Shown: positions 15,157 to 22,016 of the stretch, in pieces
How positions within the stretch are numbered: position 1 is the stretch's first letter
Layout: each line of letters opens with the position of its first letter
Origin: a virus
Virus record (IMG/VR): IMGVR_UViG_3300048927_000593
Location: 1-42,469 of that record
Length of the DNA stretch: 42,469 nt
Reading direction: 5' to 3' (one strand)
Translations under genes and position numbers: made by a program
The notes under the pieces: model-generated
Told to the model about the DNA's origin: nothing
The model's database searches: none
The model's input: only the letters and a program-made list of their open reading frames with translations

Positions 15157-15927
15157 ATGACCCTCAAAACGCTGCCGCTAGCGCCGCAGTTGCAACCGTG
15201 TGCCCAACTATCCGGCGAGGTTCGGCCCTTGGCCCTGGAGCGTTGGAACCCATCGATCCGAGCGGCAAATAGAGATGAGCACAGCATCTCCATCTTCGAC
15301 CCTATCGGCTTCGATCCCTGGACAGGCGAGGGCGTCACCGCGAAACGCATTGCCGCCGCGTTACGCACTATCGACGGCGCTGACGTTACGGTGAACATCA
15401 ACTCGCCGGGCGGCGACATGTTCGAAGGCCTGGCTATCTACAACCTGCTGCGGGAGTACTCCGGCAAGGTCGTCATCAAGGTGCTGGGGCTGGCCGCATC
15501 GGCAGCATCAATTGTTGCTATGGCCGGAGACGAGGTGCGCATCGCCCGCGCCGGATTTCTGAACATTCATAATTGCTGGGTAGTTGCCATGGGCAATCGT
15601 TATGACCTTACAGAGATGGCGCAGAGGCTGTTACCGTTCGATCAGGCCATGGCAGATATCTACGCCACCCGCACTGGTGGCTCACAGGACGCCATGCAGC
15701 AGTTAATGAACGCTGATAGCTGGATCTCAGGACGTATGGCTGTTGAGAGGGGATTCGCCGATTACCTACTCGCATCTGATGCAGTGGAACAAGGGGCTTT
15801 GCAAGCGGGATTGCTCGCACGGCGCTACCTTGATCATCTTCAAACTAATTCACCTGAGGCTATGGCTGGTTTGAAGGTTTCTTTGGCACGATTTCGAAGT
15901 GCCATAGATGAATTGAGGCGACTCTAA
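15157..15927 (+). CDS. ClpP-like (S14) head maturation protease, 256 aa
   Basis: This cuts the capsid delta domain and scaffold during head maturation. The ClpP core is clear: NINSPGGDMFEGL (about 80-92), the nucleophile Ser in GLAASAASIVAMAG (about Ser115), His in LNIHNCW (about 138), and a later DSWISGRMAVERGFAD with the likely Asp. The ribosome site CGGAG precedes ATG 15157. The last codons form one arm of an 11-bp inverted repeat (15917-15957). Unusually, the next rightward gene, the capsid gene, is 1 kb away, because an oppositely oriented membrane-protein gene is inserted. Confidence 0.93.
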   Translation: MTLKTLPLAPQLQPCAQLSGEVRPLALERWNPSIRAANRDEHSISIFDPIGFDPWTGEGVTAKRIAAALRTIDGADVTVNINSPGGDMFEGLAIYNLLREYSGKVVIKVLGLAASAASIVAMAGDEVRIARAGFLNIHNCWVVAMGNRYDLTEMAQRLLPFDQAMADIYATRTGGSQDAMQQLMNADSWISGRMAVERGFADYLLASDAVEQGALQAGLLARRYLDHLQTNSPEAMAGLKVSLARFRSAIDELRRL

Positions 15928-15957
15928 GGCTTTGGGTGAGGTTGCGTTAGAGTCGCC
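15917..15957. terminator. 11-bp inverted repeat between protease and inserted gene; probable bidirectional terminator
   Basis: GGCGACTCTAA (15917-15927) and TTAGAGTCGCC (15947-15957) are perfect complements, the first arm including the protease stop codon. T-tracts are weak on both strands. It lies between convergent genes, so it could end the moron transcript, with Q-modified polymerase reading through from the late operon. Confidence 0.55.
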
Positions 15958-15970
15958 GAGTTTTGATGTG

Positions 15971-16831
15971 TTACGGAGTTTGTGGAGAGGTTGCTGTTTT
16001 GCTTTCGATTTGTTTTTGAATTTTTCTTGCTATTGTGATTTTGTTGAGTTTTACCAGTATGAAAAATACTACCAGTATCGAGATAAATGCCACTACCAGT
16101 AGGAAGGCTTTTTGCTCTTTTACGCCGTCCTTTACATGCGCGCTGTAGTTGGAGTCAAGAAAAAGATTGCAAATTGTGTTGATGCGGTTTTCGGAGAAAT
16201 CAGTGTTTATGAATTTTTTAAGTGATTCTGGCGATAGGCACTCTGTGGTTGTAAGCGTTGTGTTAGTCCAGAAATGAAATTTTGCCCCGCTCTCTGACAG
16301 ATAGAATGAGGGAGTTTCTGGAGCATTCCTTAGTGACACCATTAGGTGTTCGGAACCTGCAAGTGGAGGGGTGACGGTGATGATTGCGAAAAATAGAATG
16401 AGCAACCCAATGAGAATGCGATAAGGCGCTTTTGAAAACAATTTTTCTTTAAGTGTTAGAGCGTTAAATTCTTTCCAATCAATAAAGGTTCTTATTTTAG
16501 AAACTTCCCTATGGCAGAGTTCGTTTTTGGAAATCCATTCTTCGGCTTGTTTTGCCTGTGTTAGATTTTGTGCGGGGATGTTGAATTCGAATCGATAGTG
16601 CTCGATTTCGCGAAGGTTCTTGCGTGCGATCTCATAAGTTGTATCTTCGAATTTTTCAGAGCCACCAAAAAAGCGCCACATCATGTCGCGCAAAAATATC
16701 AGTGAGCCAGATCGTGAGTATATATAAAATACTAGTAAGCAGATCGCAACTCCGCTAAATAGGCCGGCCACTGCTGCATAGTTTTCAAAAGTCCAGCTTA
16801 CGATGTTGTCGTTTATTTTTGATTCAGACAC
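15971..16831 (-). CDS. Three-TM membrane protein moron in the head operon, 286 aa
   Basis: I cannot name this family with confidence (it may be DUF6216). Three transmembrane segments are visible: AVAGLFSGVAICLLVFYIYS (about 20-40), ILIGLLILFFAIITV (about 140-155) and FLLVVAFISILVVFFILV (about 245-265), with a cytoplasmic-looking charged region between the first two and a probable periplasmic region between the last two. Start is GTG 16831, with AAGGA upstream. It is AT-rich and transcribed against the late operon between protease and capsid genes, a classic moron arrangement, suggesting lysogenic expression and perhaps superinfection exclusion. Confidence 0.85.
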   Translation of the reverse strand: MSESKINDNIVSWTFENYAAVAGLFSGVAICLLVFYIYSRSGSLIFLRDMMWRFFGGSEKFEDTTYEIARKNLREIEHYRFEFNIPAQNLTQAKQAEEWISKNELCHREVSKIRTFIDWKEFNALTLKEKLFSKAPYRILIGLLILFFAIITVTPPLAGSEHLMVSLRNAPETPSFYLSESGAKFHFWTNTTLTTTECLSPESLKKFINTDFSENRINTICNLFLDSNYSAHVKDGVKEQKAFLLVVAFISILVVFFILVKLNKITIARKIQKQIESKTATSPQTP

Positions 16832-16860
16832 GAGGTCGTCCTTGGTTTTTAGGAAATATT

Positions 16861-16886
16861 TTTGTCAGTCTTCAATGGCTGACAAA
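16861..16886. promoter_or_regulatory. Dyad upstream of the moron gene
   Basis: TTTGTCAG (16861-16868) and CTGACAAA (16879-16886) form an 8-bp inverted repeat with a 10-base spacer, 30 bases before the GTG of the leftward membrane-protein gene. It could be an operator or a weak terminator-like hairpin. The surrounding AT-rich DNA (16832-16925) probably contains the moron promoter. Confidence 0.35.
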
Positions 16887-16966
16887 CAAATGATACTGGT
16901 TGTTACTTAGTTTTAAAATTATTTTATGCAGTCCGATACGGCTCAGCATCTATGGGAGGATAAATC

Positions 16967-18211
16967 ATGTCCGACACCACCCACGACCTACTAAAACAGG
17001 TCTCCGCCGAGCTGGAGCGTGCCTCCAGCGCCTTCAGCAAACAGGCCGAGGAGGCCATGAACGAAGCGCGCAAGGCTGGCGGTCTATCGGAGCAAACCAA
17101 GGTCACCGTCGATGAGCTGGCGCTGAAATTCAACAGCCTCACCGAAGCCGAAATTCAGCTGAAAACCCGCCTCGGCGAGATCGAGCAGGAATTCGCCCGG
17201 CTGCCCAGCCCAACGGCAATCGCCCCGCAGGACAGCCTCGGCACCTGCGTCGTCAAAAGCGAAGCACTCAAAGCCTTCGCCGCCAGCGTCGAAGGTGGCA
17301 AGCGCATCAGTATTCCGGTGAACGCAGCGCTTCTGTCGACGGATATTCCCGCCGGTGTGATCGAACCTATGCGCCTTCCCGGCATCGACGCTTTACCCAA
17401 GCAACGCCTGTTCATCCGCGACCTGATCGCCCCAGGCCGAACCACCGCGCCTGCGATTTTCTGGGTCCAACAAACCGGCTTCACTAACGCCGCCGCTGTT
17501 GTGCCGGAAGGGCAAGCCAAACCCTATTCGGACATCCAGTTCGGCATCAAAATCACCGCCGTTTCCACCCTCGCGCACATGTTCAAAGCTGCCAAGCAAA
17601 TCCTTGATGACTTCACCCAACTGCAATCCACCATCGACATCGAGATGCGCTACGGCCTCAAGTACGTGGAGGAGGATGAGATCCTGTTCGGCGACGGCAC
17701 CGGTGTCCACCTCCACGGCATAGTGCCCCAGGCCTCGGCATTCGCCCCGGCCTTTTCGGTGCAAGAGCAATCCGGTATTGATGACCTGCGCCTGGCAATG
17801 CTGCAAGCCCAACTCGCGCGACTGCCCTCCAGTGGCCATGTTCTGCACTTTATCGACTGGGCCAAGATCGAGCTGACCAAAGACACCTTGGGCCGCTACA
17901 TACTCGCCAACCCTCTGGGCCTCGCTGGGCCTGTGTTGTGGGGCCTGCCAGTGGTGGCGACCGAGGCCAGTGGGTTTGAAGGCAAGTTCCTGACCGGCGC
18001 CTTCCGTACTGGCGCGCAGTTGTTCGACCGGGAAGACGCTAACGTAGTGATCAGCACCGAGAACGCGGACGACTTCGAGAAAAACCTGATCTCCATCCGC
18101 TGTGAAGAACGCGTCGCCCTGGCCGTGAAGCGCCCCGAGGCCTTTATCCATGGCCCATTCACCGTGCCTGCGCCGCCTGAACTAGAAGGTCGCCGAGCCA
18201 AGGCTGCCTGA
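16967..18211 (+). CDS. HK97-fold major capsid protein with N-terminal delta domain, 414 aa
   Basis: Forms the icosahedral head. Residues 1 to about 85 are charged and coiled-coil-like (LKQVSAELERASSAFSKQAE...), the scaffold-like delta domain that the upstream protease would remove. The capsid fold follows, with typical segments GVIEPMRLPGIDALPKQRLF, AAAVVPEGQAKPYSDIQF, a helix EDEILFGDGTGVHLHGI and a late FEKNLISIRCEERVALAVKRPEAF. The ribosome site GGGAGGA is strong. Homology is clear from this pattern and position. Confidence 0.95.
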   Translation: MSDTTHDLLKQVSAELERASSAFSKQAEEAMNEARKAGGLSEQTKVTVDELALKFNSLTEAEIQLKTRLGEIEQEFARLPSPTAIAPQDSLGTCVVKSEALKAFAASVEGGKRISIPVNAALLSTDIPAGVIEPMRLPGIDALPKQRLFIRDLIAPGRTTAPAIFWVQQTGFTNAAAVVPEGQAKPYSDIQFGIKITAVSTLAHMFKAAKQILDDFTQLQSTIDIEMRYGLKYVEEDEILFGDGTGVHLHGIVPQASAFAPAFSVQEQSGIDDLRLAMLQAQLARLPSSGHVLHFIDWAKIELTKDTLGRYILANPLGLAGPVLWGLPVVATEASGFEGKFLTGAFRTGAQLFDREDANVVISTENADDFEKNLISIRCEERVALAVKRPEAFIHGPFTVPAPPELEGRRAKAA

Positions 18212-18213
18212 TC

Positions 18214-18555
18214 ATGAGCGTGATCGACATTGAAAACGCGATGCTCCATTTACGAGCCGAACCGGTTGATCAGCCGCTGGTGCAGCGTTATCTGGATGCA
18301 GCGGAAGACGCCGCGATGCAGTACTTGCAGCGGCGCTTCTACGCCAACACATCAGACTTGGAACAGGCCGTTTTCGCGGGTGACGCTGGGCACGATCCAC
18401 TGCTGATCACCCCGTCGATTTTCGCTGCTTGTCTGCTGATCCTGGGGCACTTTTACGACAGCCGCGTCGACCTGTTCAGCGAAACCGGCCGCACCGATTT
18501 ACCCACCGGCTCGCGATCCTTGCTCGCACCTTTCCGCTGCAATCTGGGTGTGTGA
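18214..18555 (+). CDS. Head-tail connector protein, HK97 gp6-like, 113 aa
   Basis: This should form the adaptor ring under the portal. The pattern fits gp6-like connectors: VIDIENAMLHLRAEPVDQ, the helix VQRYLDAAEDAAMQYLQRRF, and a helical ITPSIFAACLLILGHFYDSR. It starts 2 bases after the capsid stop and its own stop overlaps the next start. Confidence 0.9.
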   Translation: MSVIDIENAMLHLRAEPVDQPLVQRYLDAAEDAAMQYLQRRFYANTSDLEQAVFAGDAGHDPLLITPSIFAACLLILGHFYDSRVDLFSETGRTDLPTGSRSLLAPFRCNLGV

Positions 18556-18878
18556 TGCGGGCCGGTCGCTTGCGCCATCGGGTAACGCTCCAACGTCTGA
18601 CCCGTGTGCAAGACGATATCGGCGGATGGATCGAAATCTGGCTGGACGTCGGCGAGACCTGGGCCGAGATCCGCCCAGTCTCCGGCCGAGCCTGGATGGC
18701 GGCAGCTCAGGAGCAACGCGAAGTCACGGCGGAAGTGTTGATCCGCCCACGCCAGGGCATCGTCTCCGGCATGCGCGTGGTGAAGGGCGACACCTTCTAC
18801 CTGATCGAAGCGGCCTTGCTGGATTACGCCCGATGCGAACTCAAGCTGATGTGCAAAACGGTGAAGGCTAATGCTTGA
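18555..18878 (+). CDS. Head closure protein, 107 aa
   Basis: This matches phage head-closure (stopper) proteins: MRAGRLRHRVTLQRLTRVQD at the start, a WAEIRPVSGRAW strand and VKGDTFYLIEAALLDYARCE later. The start ATG 18555 overlaps the previous stop (TGATG). A longer open frame upstream belongs to the shadow of the previous gene. It seals the connector before the tail joins. Confidence 0.9.
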   Translation: MRAGRLRHRVTLQRLTRVQDDIGGWIEIWLDVGETWAEIRPVSGRAWMAAAQEQREVTAEVLIRPRQGIVSGMRVVKGDTFYLIEAALLDYARCELKLMCKTVKANA

Positions 18879-19287
18879 TACCTCGCTACGCGTCATCGGC
18901 CTCGCAGAGCTGGAAACCGACTTCCAACGCCTGGCCAAAGCCACCTCCAACAAAGTGGTGCGCGATGCCACATTGGCCGGAGCCCGCGTAGCCCAGGACC
19001 GCACCCGCAAGAGCGCGCCCATCCGCAGCGGCAAACTGCAAAAACACATTGTTGCAAAACGTCTGCGCCAGCGGGATACACCGGGCGCCGCCGTGGCGGG
19101 TGTCAGCGTGAGGCGCCCGAAGAATTCCCCGGTGCCTTTCTACTGGCGCTTTCTGGAACTCGGCACGTCAAAGATGACCGCCAAACCCTTCATCCGTCCA
19201 ACCTGGGACCGCAGTCTTCCTGATATCGAGGGCGCAGTGCGTAGCAAACTCGCCCAGGCCATTGATCAGGCGCTGTTAGCCCGATGA
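18871..19287 (+). CDS. HK97 gp10-like tail completion protein, 138 aa
   Basis: The protein shows the HK97 gp10 pattern: an N-terminal helix region (GLAELETDFQRLAKATSN), SAPIRSGKLQKHIVAKR and YWRFLELGTSKMTAKPFIRP. It overlaps both neighbours by 4-8 bases. Family members act at the head-tail interface. Confidence 0.93.
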   Translation: MLDTSLRVIGLAELETDFQRLAKATSNKVVRDATLAGARVAQDRTRKSAPIRSGKLQKHIVAKRLRQRDTPGAAVAGVSVRRPKNSPVPFYWRFLELGTSKMTAKPFIRPTWDRSLPDIEGAVRSKLAQAIDQALLAR

Positions 19288-19631
19288 TCGAAACCGCCAT
19301 CGCCGCCCGCATTGGCACGCTGGCAGACGGCCGCGTCTACCCGGAAATCGCCCCAACCGATGCAGCGTCCCCACGCATCACCTGGACCCTGATCAGCGGC
19401 GGCGCAGGCTGGACGCTCGCAGGTTGGGACGGCTCAACCGACGCGCAAATCCAGATCGACGCCTGGGCGCTGAGCAAACGCGAAGCGATCCTCCTGGCCG
19501 AACAAGCCTTCGACCTGATGTCCGCCAGCGGCCCCGATTTTTGCGTCAGCGAGGCGATGCGTTTACCCGATGACTACGAGCCCGACACGCGTCTGTTCCG
19601 CGTGAGCTGGGAGTACACCCTGCAACCCTAG
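19284..19631 (+). CDS. DUF3168-type tail terminator protein, 115 aa
   Basis: This probably caps the tail tube and joins it to the head (gpU-like role). Typical elements are the N-terminal MIETAIAARIGTLADGRVYP, DAQIQIDAWALSKREA and the C-terminal RLFRVSWEYTLQ. It overlaps the previous gene by 4 bases and precedes the tail tube gene. Confidence 0.85.
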   Translation: MIETAIAARIGTLADGRVYPEIAPTDAASPRITWTLISGGAGWTLAGWDGSTDAQIQIDAWALSKREAILLAEQAFDLMSASGPDFCVSEAMRLPDDYEPDTRLFRVSWEYTLQP

Positions 19632-19639
19632 GAGGCACC

Positions 19640-20110
19640 ATGGCCAGCCAGACGCCGACCAAGTCCAAGTACGTCAAATCCCAAGGCACGCAGGTCAGCG
19701 TGTCGAAAACCAGCACCACCGACCCCACTGACGACACTCTGGAGTTCGCCGACCTCTCGGTGACCATCAAGCAGCCCCAGTTCCAGGGCGGGCAGTCCGA
19801 CGAGATCGAAACCACCACCCTGGCCAGCGACGCCAAGGAGTTCACCACCGGCTTGGCGGACAACGGCACCTTCAGCATGTCTGGCAACTGGAAGGCGGAT
19901 GACGAAGCGCAAACCGTGCTGCGTGAGGCGCGGGATGACGGCGAGCCGCGTGCGTTCAAAGTGGTGTTCAAGGACAAAACCAGCTCGTTGTTTCTTGGGT
20001 TGGTGACTCAGTTCACCTGGGACGCTGCACCGAACAGCACGGTGAATGGCACGTTCAATGTGCGGATCACCGGGGCGGTCAGTTTTGATACGGGAGTTGG
20101 AGGTGCGTGA
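19640..20110 (+). CDS. Major tail tube protein, 156 aa
   Basis: This polymerises as the tail tube of a non-contractile tail (gpV-like). It has the expected features: DLSVTIKQPQFQGGQSDEIE, TTLASDAKEFTTGLADNGTF and a repeated beta-rich C-terminal half. AGGAGG precedes the ATG. Size fits short V-like proteins lacking the extra Ig domain. The stop overlaps the tail chaperone start. Confidence 0.9.
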   Translation: MASQTPTKSKYVKSQGTQVSVSKTSTTDPTDDTLEFADLSVTIKQPQFQGGQSDEIETTTLASDAKEFTTGLADNGTFSMSGNWKADDEAQTVLREARDDGEPRAFKVVFKDKTSSLFLGLVTQFTWDAAPNSTVNGTFNVRITGAVSFDTGVGGA

Positions 20111-20577
20111 TGCCGCGTGCAAGAACCAGCGATAGCGACCTGCGCGACAAAATCCTCGATCCGTTGCGCAATTTCAAACATGAGAGTGTGCAGGTTGAGG
20201 AGTGGGAGGGCGCTACGGTGGTGATTCGTGCGCTCAGCGCGGGGGATTGGTTGGAGTATCGACGGCGGGCGTTGGAGCAAGTTCGGCTGGCGCGTGTGGC
20301 GGCGGGGTTGAGTACTCAGCCGCCCGTTGTTGACGGAGAGGATCAGCCCGAGGAGCGGCTGATTGAGGTGTTCAGTGTGCCGCTGTACGCGTTTGTCCTG
20401 GCCCGGACATTGTTCGAGTTGTCGGGTCGCAGGTTGTTTGGCGATGACGATGTGGATGAGTTGGCGGAGGCGTTTAGCCCGGTGCATGACCGGTTGGTGG
20501 CCAAAGCGTTTGAGCTGAGTGGTGTCAGCGCTGAGGCTGATTCGCCTGATCCAGTCGACATGGCGGGAAACGCCTAA
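20107..20577 (+). CDS. Tail assembly chaperone G, 156 aa
   Basis: This is the short form of the lambda G/GT-type chaperone, which guides tape-measure and tube assembly and is absent from the virion. The position between tail tube and tape measure, the acidic C-terminal half (LFGDDDVDELAEAFSPVHD) and the slippery site near its 3' end support the call. Normal translation ends at TAA 20575-20577. A -1 slip at 20565-20571 joins it to the downstream frame. Confidence 0.85.
   Translation: MMPRARTSDSDLRDKILDPLRNFKHESVQVEEWEGATVVIRALSAGDWLEYRRRALEQVRLARVAAGLSTQPPVVDGEDQPEERLIEVFSVPLYAFVLARTLFELSGRRLFGDDDVDELAEAFSPVHDRLVAKAFELSGVSAEADSPDPVDMAGNA
20565..20571 (+). promoter_or_regulatory. Slippery heptamer GGGAAAC for -1 frameshift
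   Basis: In the G frame the codons read G GGA AAC, the canonical X-XXY-YYZ arrangement (lambda uses GGGAAAG). The stop codon follows two codons later. A -1 slip leads into a frame that passes through ATG 20604 and ends at 20897, giving a predicted 263-aa fusion. The position at the G end and before the tape measure matches conserved frameshift sites of siphophages. Confidence 0.88.
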
Positions 20578-20603
20578 ACGCTGAGCCGGAGCTTGGGTTT
20601 CTC

Positions 20604-20897
20604 ATGGCCCTGGCTCTGCGGCTCGGCAAGACCTTGCGCGAACTGATCGAGCAACTGAGCGCCGAAGAGCTGTTCTTGTGGCAAGCCTACAACCGCGAAT
20701 CACCCATCAGTGATGTGAGAGGGGAGGTGCAGACGGCGATCCTTGCGGCTGCCGTGTTTCAGGCGCAGGGCGCGAAGGTTGCCCCTTTGGATCTATTACC
20801 AAGGTGGCGACCTGACGATGAGCTTCCGGATGGAGAAGAGGATGGCGAGGTGCAGCTGCGGCAGTACCTGACAGACCGAGCTGACAGACTCGATTGA
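20604..20897 (+). CDS. T part of the GT tail chaperone (reached by frameshift), 97 aa
   Basis: This DUF4035-like region (LRLGKTLRELIEQLSAEELFLWQAY) is probably made as the C-terminal half of a G-T fusion, because its frame is open back to the slip site at 20571 (CGC codon), which adds 11 residues. The ATG at 20604 falls inside that readthrough and has no clear ribosome site. The T part should bind the tape measure protein. Confidence 0.88.
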   Translation: MALALRLGKTLRELIEQLSAEELFLWQAYNRESPISDVRGEVQTAILAAAVFQAQGAKVAPLDLLPRWRPDDELPDGEEDGEVQLRQYLTDRADRLD

Positions 20898-20940
20898 AAA
20901 CCGATGATACCTTCGCATTTTTCTCTCCAGGAGAAATCAT

Positions 20941-21543
20941 GTGAGACCTATCATCAAGCGTTCCCTGATCAGTTTGGTGCTGGTGTTGTTCATTACCATC
21001 CTCATCGTTGCCTTGGGTTTCTACCGCTTCGGCAACACTCCGCGCCTTACGTACGTCCTGCTCGAAAACTGCGAAGCCGCCGTTCTGCGACTAGTGAAGA
21101 CACCGTCCGCAATGACCCTACTCAACGCCCGGATCTACGAAGGCGGCAACCTGAGCATCAGCGATGACGACCAGCGTGCTTTTAAAAGCAGCACCGCCTA
21201 TGCCGAAGTGGTTGCCCGTGGCGATGGGCGCTTTTTCTATCCGGCGGTCAATCTGGAAATTGAGTCGCTCAACTCCTTTGGGGTAAAGCAGGTCGATACC
21301 GTGCTGTGTCGCTATGGTGGCGTGGAATACAAGAATGGCGCCTTGCTCAGCTTGCGCTTGATGACCTTGGATCTTGGCGCCGGAGTTTTGCGAAATCCCT
21401 TCGTTTACAACAATGCGAAATTCGCGGAGTGGGCGAAGCTCGGGATCATTGATGTGGTCAGCATTGATGAGTTCGCCTGGACTGAACACTGGCGGCATTT
21501 CTTTGATCGGAAAATCAAGGTGGTGAGTCTCGATAACACATGA
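20941..21543 (+). CDS. Membrane-anchored cargo protein in the tail operon, 200 aa
   Basis: Starts with GTG 20941 after AGGAG. An N-terminal signal-anchor, RPIIKRSLISLVLVLFITIL (about 2-25), is followed by a soluble region with GGNLSISDDDQRAFKSS and a late VDVVSI-type segment. No family is recognised. It lies between the chaperone and the tape measure gene, where structural genes usually abut, so it is a probable moron. A periplasmic role, for example surface change or exclusion, is possible but not shown. Confidence 0.75.
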   Translation: MRPIIKRSLISLVLVLFITILIVALGFYRFGNTPRLTYVLLENCEAAVLRLVKTPSAMTLLNARIYEGGNLSISDDDQRAFKSSTAYAEVVARGDGRFFYPAVNLEIESLNSFGVKQVDTVLCRYGGVEYKNGALLSLRLMTLDLGAGVLRNPFVYNNAKFAEWAKLGIIDVVSIDEFAWTEHWRHFFDRKIKVVSLDNT

Positions 21544-21584
21544 TTTTCCTCGGGCTGTTCGCAGATGAATTCAAGTGCATCGAA

Positions 21585-21614
21585 TTGAGTAATAACTCTA
21601 ATCCAAAGTAATTA
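21585..21614 (+). promoter_or_regulatory. Possible moron promoter
   Basis: TTGAGT (21585-21590), 18 bases, TAATTA (21609-21614), upstream of the secreted 107-aa protein gene. This AT-rich gap (21544-21647) is the only plausible independent promoter here. The match is modest. Confidence 0.3.
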
Positions 21615-21647
21615 CAGTCGACCTCTTACTCATCGAGCAGGTGTTTT

Positions 21648-21971
21648 ATGAAAAACGTGTTGGGGTTGATTTTCTCGTTGATTGCCACGCACGCAGTCGC
21701 GCAATCCGTCGAAACGGAGATGAGCCAGTTAAAGGCCCGAGCTGACAGTTGCGTTGCGTCTTCACAACGGGCTCAGCGCTGCGAGCGCACGGCAGAGTGC
21801 GTGGCGTTTCAGCGTTACAGCAAGGCTTTGCTGCCGGAAGGGTTGCCTGGTTACTACGATGTACACATGCGTGATAAGACCATGACACCGGAAAATGGGC
21901 CGTTGGTGAGCAGCGCAGCGAAAGCCAAGGGCAAGGCGGACAAAGTAATTGAGCAATGCAGTTCCAGCTAA
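21648..21971 (+). CDS. Secreted small cysteine protein, 107 aa
   Basis: An N-terminal signal peptide is clear (MKNVLGLIFSLIATHAVAQS, with cleavage likely after AVA). The mature part has four cysteines in SCVASSQRAQRCERTAECV plus a C-terminal QCSSS, suggesting disulfides, and acts in the periplasm or outside. No family is recognised. Together with the 200-aa gene it interrupts the tail operon, so it is likely lysogenic cargo. A PGYYDVHMRDKTMTPENGP segment is distinctive. Confidence 0.75.
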   Translation: MKNVLGLIFSLIATHAVAQSVETEMSQLKARADSCVASSQRAQRCERTAECVAFQRYSKALLPEGLPGYYDVHMRDKTMTPENGPLVSSAAKAKGKADKVIEQCSSS

Positions 21972-22016
21972 CTGCCCTTGTAGGTTGACCTAAACATCGG
22001 GGGGCCTTGGAATGCC

